DNA from: Zygaena filipendulae
Lineage: Eukaryota > Arthropoda > Insecta > Lepidoptera > Zygaenidae
DNA length: 64,000 bases
Reading direction: 5' to 3'
NCBI GenBank assembly: GCA_907165275.2
Contig: OU015653.1
Location: 1,890,001-1,954,000 of the forward strand
Shown here in pieces: positions 8,450-20,400 of this stretch. The notes under the pieces were generated by a model. It saw nothing but the letters and a program-made list of their open reading frames with translations. It was not told the origin of the DNA and searched no databases. How positions within the stretch are numbered: position 1 is the first letter of the stretch; every line of letters begins with the position of its first letter. The position numbers and the translations under genes were made by a program.

Positions 8450-11400
8450 GTAAGAGCTTGTTCAGATGAAGCGTTTTACGCGCGAGTCGAGAACGCGCGA
8501 GTCGAGAGTCCGACGCGTTGCAAGCGTTTTACGCGCGAGAGCATCTGGACGGGATCTATGTGGCTCTAGTATCTCGGGAACACGCGCGTTCTCGACTCGC
8601 GTGTAAAACGCCTCATCTGGACCGGCTCTAAGTGAAAATGAAAAAACGGCAATGTGAATGTCGTTGTCAAATTATCGCGTTAAGTCGTGGCCACACCTAC
8701 GTTAAACGTCCATTATCGCGATAATTAACGGCATTTCCCGTTAGTGTGGCCCCAGCATTACCAAAAATAATAATAACAACTCTGAAATTACCGCGGGGAA
8801 ACAGCTAGTAACCTAGTTAATAAAATAAACAAAAAAATTTCCTCCAAAGTACAGTGGGTGCATTTTTCCACCTGTTGAAATCGTCGCTCGGATCCGGTTT
8901 GCTCGCGATGCCGGCTGCCTTCAAGCACACAGGCCTGGTACCGGGCTGTATAGGGACCGCCATCGTGGCCATCATAGCGACGCATTGTGTACATATACTG
9001 GTAAGATATCTCTGGACTGCTTAAAGGTGGTGATATATGTAATACGATAGAGTAGAGCAATAGGCTATTTGACTACTTTTTTCTTCTAAATTCTATTTAG
9101 TCCGTCAGTTAGATAAAAAAATAAATAATAGACACATATTTTTTGCTTTTTCAAATTAATAAAAATATACCTGGATAAAGCGCATTACAGTTTGGGAGTG
9201 GGGGCTCGTAACGTCATACGCAGCTAAAAACTGCGCCTGCTTGTGATGTCACGTGACATTTCGACTCAATGTATCTGCGTTAGTTTTTGCTTCGATACGT
9301 GAAAAAAGATAAAATACGTGTCTAATATTTTTTATGAATCTAGGTACACAACGGGCTAAAAATAAAAAAAATGTCAAAAAGCCTATTCAATTTAGGTCCT
9401 GCTTAAGAGCTCATAATAAGCCTCCAGTTCTCGCTACCACTTTAAGGTTGCCTTGAAAAAAATATAGTACCTATAGCAGTAAGTACTTAATTTGCCTTTT
9501 GCTCGGTCATTTCATTTTTTTTTTCTAATAAAGAGTTTTTTTTGGGGAAATAAATTAGATTTGAATTTGAGTTATGATTTTAATGTAACGCCGAACAACA
9601 ATAATCACCGTTTTCATCATCGAGTAACTTTTATCAATTCATGCTAATATTATAAATGCGAAAGTAATTCTCCGCCTGTCTTGTCTGTCGGTTACCTATT
9701 ATACTTTTTTCGATAAAGATGGAAAATCGTTGTTTGGGTGCCGTTATATTTCAGAAAAAAAATTTGAATAATTGATTCGACTTAGCTTTCAATTAGTTAA
9801 ATAAAAATTATTCGAAAAGTTTAACGAAAAGTACCTATTTGTGTTTCACTCAGTAGAAATCAGCGAAATAAACATGCACCTACGGATTCACTAACAAAAA
9901 ATTCCAACTGAAATAAATAGAGTACCTCCAGAGACAGTCTAAGGATGAGCTAGGCTAATAGTAATTCTGCCTATCGACCTCAATTAGAGTTGTGGGCATG
10001 CCCACCGTGCCACATCTGTGTATCCACGCATGATACCAGTTGATGCAATAGTAGATTATGCACCGAGGGAGTAAAGCAGTGTCTTACGTCACGGGCGGCA
10101 TATTGAATCCTGAGGGTAAGGAGGGACTCTAGATTTAAAAATTTAACTCCTGAGCGAAGCGAGGGAGTTATGTAGAGTCCTGAGTGAATCGAGGGGTTTA
10201 AGCTGTCCGTGACGAAGACAGGCTTTATCCTCGAGGTGCATACTCTACTTTTCACACCTACTGCGAGACATAAACCCTCTTTACACGGGCAGACGGTTTA
10301 TTCGAAAATAGAACTGGCCACCACAGGCAGAACACATAAAAAGAAAACAAAACGCTGAGTTTTCCTACAAATAACGTTCCAAACTCAAATCACTTTACTC
10401 CCTTGGGAGTTTCATACCACATTACCTCCCTCTCTTGGGTTGGAATGTAATGCCTTGCTTTACATTGAGATTGCGTGATATGTAATTGGACATTATCGAG
10501 CAGGTGGTATGAAATAGTACATTGTTATACTAGGGGTGAAAGTAACCCCTCGCTACGCTCGGGCGCCAAACCCCGTCTCGGGACTAAATAAGTCTTTCTC
10601 CCGAGGATAACACTGTGCTTTTCATTACGAATGCAAGGAAAGTCAAAATAAAAATAGGAATTAGCTAAAGAAAAAAATGAGTGAATTTTATTTTACATAA
10701 ATCAACCATTAGGTGTGCTACTGGCCAGTAAGTATGCCCCCTATGACATAAAAAAAAACTTGAGTTTCTGCAGTATCCAGCTGTCAGTTGAAAGCGATTC
10801 TCCCTAGGGCTGAAAAGTGTTACTTTCAACCCGCTTCTCCGGCAACTTCAGACCTACTTTCCGAGTATGAGTAATGAAAATAATATTTCCCATCGACTTT
10901 TTACGATCCAGCTATTTCGTGCCACAATCCAGACAAGTGTATCTTAAAGATAAGAAAAAACAAAAAAAAAATCCACAGGTATCCACTTCGAGGGATATCT
11001 GCAGAGAATGCCGCGTACCCTCACTCAACTACACGGACTCATGCGAAAAAGTATTTAAGTATGGACCGAAGAGATGGCGCAGGTTCTCTGGTTACGTAAG
11101 GTATGTAAACACAAGGGCTGTAACAACACAATTGATTCAAATTTGCCTTTTCATTTCTAAGGGTCTTATGATAGCTTCTAGACTAACTAAAATAAAATAT
11201 AAATACTTAGAGAGGTCATGTAGGCGGGGTAAGCGCGCCACGGTTGCAAAAATTGTAGCAAGCGCTCTACTTCCTTTGTTGGCATTTCAAGTATATTTTC
11301 TACAATATTCCCAAAATTGTGAATTTCGAAAACTGTGAACAATTAAAACAATACAATACAAATATTCTTTAGTGTCACCAAAAACAAAAAATATAAAATA

Positions 11401-14400
11401 CATGGTGGAAAATACAGGCAACAAAGGGCGGCCTTATTGCTTAAAAGCAATTTCTCCCAGGCGACCTGTAACGTAACCGAATACGTTAGTTAAATTTTAT
11501 ATTTGGACGCAGATAAGCAATAACATGTTAACAATATTAAGTTATTGATTCAGAACGATTTATTGAGAGTTAGGGAACGTTTTTTAATTATGTGTTTACC
11601 TTATTACATTGCTTAAATATGTAACTAAATATTGAACATAAAAATGTTGACACAAATGGCGCTTCTACTTTTAAAATACGATTTACTCAAAATTTCTCCA
11701 GTGTGGGTTAACATACTATTGCTTATCTATGTCCATTTGTTTTCATACTAAACCGAGTTGATGCCATAATTAAAATTGAGTATTGAAGTCCTCTTTGCAA
11801 GTACGTATTAATTAAGTATGTGCATGATTATGCCTTAAATAACCAAACCTCGATACCGTATAGTACTTAATTTTTTTTTACGTAATTTTTATTTATTTAC
11901 TAGCTCTGCCCCGCGGTTTCACCCGCGGTAATTTCGGAGTTCCCGCGGGAATTCCGGGATAAAAAGTACCCTATGTCCTTCCCTGTACCCCTGACAACGT
12001 GCATGCCGAATTTCATCCAAATCCGTTCAGCCGTTTTTGCGTGATTGAGTAACAAACATCCAAACATCTAAACATCCAAACATCCACATTTATAATATTA
12101 GTAGGATTCGGTTGAGAAGCGAACCCTCAATACTTGTTATATATGTTTAGTTGTATACGTATGCTGTAAATCTTTGTGTTATGTCAAATAAAGGTTATCG
12201 ATTCAATTCAATTCAATTTAATTCGCTATATTGATAACACAGAATTATTATATTCCCAGCACCATTTTAGATTTCAGAATAGGTGGGATAAGCCAGGTTA
12301 TATAATACACGAAACATCTAGGTATTTGTTTTGTTGTGGACACTCGTGAAGTATGCCGTAGATAAAATCATTATAAACTCCAGTTTTATCAACGTGTTAG
12401 ATATAAGTACCTAAGTATTTTGTAATGACAATGTTGGTGTTGTTAATCGCAGGTAATAATTGTTTAATCTTGGAATAGAGAGGTGCTTGTACTTTCAACA
12501 CCTTAATCACAGTAGGTATACCTACTTACATATTATGTATTTAAACATACCTACTTAAGTACCATAATAAAAAAAAATTAAAAACACAAATACACGTAAA
12601 ATTACTTCAATAATAATAATAGGGATGCGGACTACTTTTGAAAATCAAAATTCTAGTTAGTCCTTCAGTTAGAAAATAAAAAAATAATAGACACGTATTT
12701 TTTGTTTTTTCAAATAAATTCAAATATACAGAGATAAAGCGCATTAAAGTTTAGGATGAGGGGGTCGTGACGGCCGCTAAAACCGCCATACAAACTGTCA
12801 GAATAGTGACCTCACGCGAAATTTCAACTGAATATATCGCCGTTATTTTTTGATTACGTAAAAAAAGAAAAAATACGTTTCCAATATTTTTTAATAATCT
12901 ATAAGACGGACTAAAAAATAAAAATTAGTCAACATGCCCATTAATCAACAGAATCATTAAAATATATAAGAAATCAACAAAGTCATTAATTTAATGCGAT
13001 TGGTCCGATTGGCGCAGTAGGTCACCATGCCTACCCACTAATCAAGAACACAGATAATATATATACTAGTATTCCGAGTTCGATTCCTGGTGGACGTGGA
13101 CTTTGTGTGATGAACATAGGGTTCCATTTTCCAGTCTGGGTATGTATACAAATTGTATCTACAGTATAATGTAGGGTAAAACCCGGATAGTTGCCACACT
13201 TTTCGAAATCATTTTATATCTCCCAGTACATAAATCAAAATATTTTATTTTTTAAACTGGCAAGTACTTTGGTTCTTTATCTACAAATTTATTAAATGTA
13301 AAAGACATTATCTTTGAAATTTCCAGAGTATTAGCGATTTCTACGGACCTCTACTTTTTGTGACATCTATCCCATATATGGGATAGTTGCCTAGTCCATA
13401 TAAATTACATTTAGGATAGACGACCCGCCGGGAAACAAGGCATCTATCCCGAAAAATCTTTGATCGCACCTTGCGTTCCCGTGCAATCGCACAGACATGA
13501 GACGCGGTCCACTTTTGAAAGATAAATAAAATAGCACGCGATTCATCTGCGAAACTAGAGTAATTACGATCGGGGCAACTATCCTGGTTTTACCCTATAT
13601 GCAATAATATGTATACCACGTTTGCTTTGGTTTCACGACATTATTACTAAAGCACGAGTTACTTGGGTCACATAATGAAATAAAATCAAATCATAGAGCA
13701 ACCGTTACGTATCTTTTTCTCTTACGAACAAAGTAAAGGTACCTAGGTACTAGTTGTTTAATTTGAAAGTCTCATGAAATAAAACAGCCGGCAATCAATT
13801 TTAATCAAAATATTTTCTGTATTTTAGCACAAAAACGTGGCTTTTTTAACTGATTTAATTTATATGGTAAACACGTAGATACAAAATCCAATTAATAGAA
13901 TAAAAATAACTTAATTTTTAACTAATTCACTTTTACTAAAAAAAAAAAATCTTAATTTAAAGTGCGTTTTCTGTCGCTCTTTACGTATCTAGTAGATATT
14001 GTGTTAAGTGAAATAGCAACACAAACAGGTCCTTTGCAGGGGAGGGACCTCATATTATGCAATAAGATAATTTAAAACATAAGATTAAGTTAACTTCGTT
14101 TGCAGGAAATAAAAAGGCTTTTATATTTATTATTTTTATAACAGGTCCGTCTTATTGATTTCATTAGGTCTACTATCCTTAGGTACTAATGTAAATGCGA
14201 AGGTGAGATTGTTTGTTTGATTGTTACGCTTCCAGGCCTTAACGACTTAACCGATTAGCATGAAATTTTGCATAGACGTTGTCAGGAGTACAGAGAAGGA
14301 CATAATAAGGTACTAAGGTACTTACATAAGGGACAGGAAGGACGCGGATATAATATCCGCGGGAACTCCAAAATTATCAAGAGTGAAACCGCGGGGAACA

Positions 14401-17400
14401 GCTATTATAGTTATATCATAATGCTACTTCAATAGGTACCTTAAATACATACAAGGGTGGTACGAGAGCACGTGAGGTCTCGATAGGCTGTCAGTAGTGA
14501 AATCATTAATTACTTATCAAAACGCTTAATAGCCTTAGGGAGTCATCAAAGTGTTTGACACTCTATTTTTAAAAGCTTTTATTTAAGCTGCAATGTATGT
14601 AGGTATGTATGTAACTATGTTTGTATCTTCAACCGATTGAGTTGAAATTGTGTAGGTACACGTTTAGTTTGAATTACAATTCATAGTTTATTATTTTTAT
14701 CGCATTTGAATAAAAGCTTGTTTTATAAAAAAGTAAAAAATAAAGTTTTTTTCTATCGAGACTTGTTTAATGTCGTGCTTTTGAATATCATTTGGACATA
14801 GATAAGCAATAGTGTGTTAACCCACAATGGCAAAATTTTGTTTAAATCGTGTTTCAAAATTATAGCGCCATTTTATGTTTTTTTATGTTCAACATTTGTA
14901 CCTATTTAAACAATGTAATAAACACATAATTAAAAAACTTTCTATAATACTCAATAAAGCGTTCTGTATCAATAAATTTAATTTTGTGGATTAATATTGT
15001 TATTGCTTATCGGCGTCCATTTATGAATTATCAAAAAAAATGTCAGGTCGATTTTTTCCTGACTTTGCGTATATTATTACCGAACTGAACTATTACTACT
15101 ATTGGTATTTGGCGTAGAAAGCGTATGTAAATTAGATGCAAAACTTGTTTTTATGCAGGACCTTCGCCGATTACGCAATGGCCGGCGTTTGCTTGGGCGG
15201 GACGAGCGTATATGTGATATTTATTGCTACCTCTCTCAAAGATGTAAGTGGAATTCTTACTAATATTATAAAATATGCGAAATAAAATATACGCTTTCGG
15301 AGCTAAACGGCTCAACCAATCGCCACAAAATTTTGCATACACGTTTTCAGGAGTACAGAGAAGGACATAGGCTGCTCTTTATCCCGGAATTCCCACGGGA
15401 ACTCCGAAATTAACGCGGAAGAAACTACATTAAATTTTGCATACTACCTATATCTACACGTTGCCAAACAGAATAAAATAGGGTAGTAAGTAGGTACTTT
15501 TATCTCAGAATACCAGCGAGATCTCCAAAACTAACGCGGGTGAAACCGCGGGGAACAGCTAGTAAGACATATTTTGGCGAACTGTTACGCAAAAAAGCTT
15601 ATCTTACGCGACACGCGCAAACATTCAAAAGAAATATTGATACCGAAGGAAGTTGTAAGTGCCGTTGTACCTTCGTGTTTTGTCCATGACTCTAATATCA
15701 AGACTAACGGTATCTCCATAGTTTTTCCTCTACTGTTTTCACCTTCAGCGATGATAGCTCAGAGGTTGGTGCGTTGGGATCAAACGCCGCAAGGCTTAGG
15801 TTCAAACCCTAACATTGAGCTGTCGGTGAAGGAAAACCTCGTGAGGAAACCAAAACATAGTAGCAGGGCACTTTCTAGTACCCGACTGGCTGGCTACCAC
15901 CATCAAGTTGAAAAATCTGTCGCCAAGCACCTGAGACCTGACGGTGTGTTCCGACTGCCTCACTTGAAAGCCAGTTCCCATTCCAGGTCGGCAACGTACC
16001 TGCATGCCTTCTGGTGTTGCAGATGTCCATGGGCGGCGGTAATCACTTACATCAGGTGTGCCACCTGCCCGTTTGCCCCCTATATGACATAAAAAAACCG
16101 TTCAGGCGCATTTCGTCCAATTCGCAAATGGTCCAATCCTCCAATTCGCAAATCGTCCAATTCGCAAATGGTCCAATTCGCAAATGGTGCAATTCGCAAA
16201 TGGTCCAATTCTCAAATGGTGCAATTCGCAAATGGTCCAATTCTCAAATGGTCCAATTCGCAAATGGTCCAATTCGCAATTGGTCCAGTTCGAAATTGGA
16301 CTTGGTCCAATTTTTAATTGGTCAGATAAGTTTCGTTATTTTTATTATTAAGAAGATTACTTATCAATTGTTTGGTGACACCTTGGAAGTTGCATTTCAA
16401 AAAATGCTTTCTTAAGTAAAAAAAAAATTGTGTAAATTCCACGTTTCTTTCAGTTATTTCGAGTGGGCGTTGTTGAGTCAGTGAACTTAATTATATAATA
16501 CTAGCTGTTGCACCGCGGTTTCACCCGCGGTAATTTCAGAGTTCCCGTGGAAAGTCCGGGATACAAGTAACGTATGTCCTTCTCTGTACCCCTGACTGCA
16601 AAATTTCGTGGTAATCGGTAGAGCCATTAAGCCTTGAAAGTGTAAAAAACAAACAAACAAATATTTAAAGTCACTTTCACATTCAATGATAGACAGGATA
16701 ATAGACTTTAGATGATTACAATGGGCATGTTGACTAATTTTTATTTTTTAGTCCGTCTTGTAAATTATTAAAAAATATTGGACACGTATTTTTTCTTTTT
16801 TTACGTAATCAAAAAATAACGGCGATATATTCAGTTGAAATTTCGCGTGAGGTCACTATTCTGACAGTTTGTATGGCGGTTTTAGCGGTTAGTGACGTCA
16901 CGACCCCCTCACCCTAAACTTTAATGCGCTTTATCTCTGTATTTTTTAATTTATTTAAAAAAGCAAAAAAAATACGTGTCTATTGTTTTTTTATTTTCTA
17001 CCTGACGGACTAATTAGAACTTTGATTTTCAAAAGTAGTCCACATCCCTATTGAAGTGTAAAAAGATTAACTTATGACAGTTTTTTTTTTTTCAGATATG
17101 CGATATTTACTTCCCGGACCGACAGTTATCAGTGCAAGCTTACTGCGGTATACTGCTCATGCCTTTGATACTCATAACCCAAGTTCGGTACCTAAAGTTC
17201 TTAGTGCCTTTCTCTTTTCTCTCCAACTTCTGCTTGGTGGTCACGTTCCTCATAACGTGCCGGTACACGTTCGTCGGCGATCCGTCCGCTACTGAAGCGA
17301 AACTGGCGGTCGGTATAACAGAATGGCCGCTTTTTATAAGGTATTTTTTAACGTTCCACCCAACGGAATCAAATTAAAACTAATATATTTTAGTGAATTA

Positions 17401-20400
17401 AAAGTACATAAATTATATGCACGGAAGAAGTGAAACTTACAACTTTTATGTTTCTTTATTAACTAAATTGTATAACGCGTTGGTCTTTTGACTGTAATGT
17501 TACCTATATGTTATTATGAAATAAATAAATAACTTCATCGAGGCAAAATATTGAAATACTCGTCACTTCCGTTAGCATGAATCACGTCACTTTCGCTGCC
17601 TGGAAAATTTTTACTCACAGCCTCTCACAGCAGCTTGCCAAAAGAAGTGTATAGTTGTATACGTAGTCCCAACTATAAATTAAACAGGATTATCTCATTA
17701 ATTCTGCCGGCAGTGGAAATAGCTGGATACCGTAGTATTGAGGTTTATAACTATACGTAGGTACTAGCTGTTTCCCGCGGATTCACCCGCGGTAATTTTG
17801 GAGTTCCCGCGGGAATTCCGGGATAAAAAGTATCGTATGTATTTCTTTGTACCCCTAACAACGTGTATACAAAATTTGATGATCATCGGTTGAGCCGTTG
17901 AGGCGTGACAACAAATAAACAAATAAACAACTAACTTACTTTCACATTTATATAATAGTAAATATTTATTACTATTACACTGATAACTTTTTGCTTGGTA
18001 TCAAAACTTTTATCGGGCTTAAAATCATAGCCCGGTGCTATGAGTTTAAGCCCGATAAAAGATTTGATTTCCCATCTATACTTGTTATACAAATGTCCAC
18101 TATTCCGAGGTTGACTGTACCGAACTATTGTAACTTATTGTACCTAATCGTTTAATGAAAATTTATTTTATTTGTCGGCACGCCAGCGACAATACAAAAG
18201 CGTTGGATGATTGTTAGGGTAAAATATTTTTAAGATAAAAATTAATTATATACATTTTTTTAGATATTTGAGACAAGAATCGAAAACTTACACCCTCCTC
18301 CAATTTAATTTTCCTTCAAAACGCCTCTCGTTTGACCTTACACCCTGTATAAATAAAAAGTTCAAGGACCCCGAATACTTATATAATTTTGGAGAGAATA
18401 AAAAAATATTGGTGAAAGAAAACAAAAAAAAAGACAAATTGTCATGAAAGATTTAATTATTTTTATGATAATTTGTTTTCAATTTAAATTCGCAATGCAA
18501 TTTCCAATCTTAATGTCTCCATGATTCTGCCAATATCACAGTAGGTATTGGGACTTTAAAAAAATATAATAGTGTGAAATTATATGCTGGTTATCTTTTT
18601 TCTTGACTGTAGAGTAATTTGATGGTAATTTTTTGTCTTGTCTAATTACCAATTTCCTTAGATTAATTCAGAGCTAGTCGTTAAAATAATTAACTATTAC
18701 GAATACGTTAAAAAGTTACCTGTAATACGGTCGCCACTGTAGCGGAGGTATTACGAGCAGGTAGGTATTTTCGTAAGTATTTCTGTGCTCATGTGCAAGG
18801 TGTGCACAGTATCCCCCTTCAAGCAAAGCGTACGGTTTTCTTCACGACTCGTCCGCTCCGGGTGATGTAAGGTGACGTAGGTAAGACAGCTGGAGTCGAA
18901 TTCCTTGCTTCACGTGTTTCGACTGGATCACGGTTCGGTGAACTCGATCTCTTGCGTTCCGACGTGACGTCAGTGTCGCTCGTGCTTACGTCTTCTTCGT
19001 TAAGTAGGTAGGCAGGCTTGAGTCTATCCAGTGATATCACGGTTGTGCGTAGTGGTAACTGTATCTTGAAATACTTCTCGTGACGTTGTAGAACTTGATA
19101 GGGTCCGTCGTATGGCGGGGTCAATGGCGGTCTGACCGCGTCGTTTCGAACGAAAACGTGTGTACACGTAGCTAGGTTCTTGTGTACGAACGTAGGTCGT
19201 GACGTTGTGGCACGATTTGTGGGTATTAACGTTGCCATTGTTCGGCTTAGCCGTTGCACGTATTCTGCATCTTCGATTTTCGACTGTGTAGGTACGAAAA
19301 AATCGGACGGTATTCGTAGTGTTGCGCCGTAGGTCATCAGTGCAGGGCTGAGATTATCTTCTCGTAGTGCGGTGCGTAAACCAAATAGTACGGTGGGCAA
19401 CTCGTCTACCCATGTTGTGGTTGCACCGCGCGCCATGAGAGCTGCCTTCATTGTACGATGAAGTCGTTCTACTTTTCCGTTTGACTGGGCGTGATAACTT
19501 GTAGTGCGGATTCTAGATATACCCCATCTCTTCAGTAGTGTGTTGAATAGTGCTGACTCAAAATTTTGTGCTCTGTCTGTCGTAATTCTGAGCGGGACGC
19601 CAAATCGCACTATCCAGTTCTCGTAGAGGGCTTTTGCGACGCTTTCTGCGGTGATGTCTTGAACTGGAACAGCTTCCGGCCATCTGGTGCGTCTGTCTAT
19701 TATGGTGACGCAAAACTTGAAATCGTGCGATAATCGTAGCGGTCCCACGACGTCTATGTGTATGTGTTCGAAACGTTGAGAAGGTGGAAACTCTGCCAGA
19801 GGAGTGACGACGTGACGATGTACCTTGCTGCGCTGACAGTCGATACATGCTTTGGCCCATGTTGCTACATCTTTGTTCATAGCTGGCCAGAAAAATTTCG
19901 ATGCTATCTGCTTCCGTGTGGTTCTTGCCCCGGGGTGACATAGCCCGTGTTGCGCTTTGAATGCGACATAGCGGTATGTTTTTGGTAAATACGGACGGGG
20001 TGACGTAGTCGATAGCTCGCATGTGATTGGTCGGTCGAGTCCGGGAAGAGTTACTTCGGCGAATTTCAAGTTGGGTTGTTTCTTTAGATTTCTCAAGTCT
20101 TCGTCGTTGCTTTGGTCTATTGCAAGTTGGTTGTAGTCTATGACATTTGGGTTCTGGATGTCTTCGATTCGTGATAATGCGTCGGCGATTGGATTTTCTT
20201 CACCTTTGATGTACTTGATACTCGAACAAAATTGAGATATGAAATGTAGCTGCCGTTCTCGTCTCGGTGTGTCGCTACTACTGGCGGGTCTGCTGAGTGC
20301 GAAAGAGAGAGGCTTGTGATCGGTGAGTATAGTTACTTCGCAGCCTTCGATTAGTCTTCTGAAGTGTTTTACAGCCATGTACATAGCTAATAATTCGCGA

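Noticed and set aside
10874..11338. 154-codon open frame
   Set aside because: It contains transporter exon 3 (10979-11100), but the parts beyond the splice sites are intron with no family resemblance.
16014..16415. 133-codon frame with Asn-Ser-Gln repeats
   Set aside because: It is a translation of the 16-bp minisatellite.
19558..20022. 154-codon minus-strand frame
   Set aside because: Alternative frame over element A integrase; the pol frame explains the sequence.
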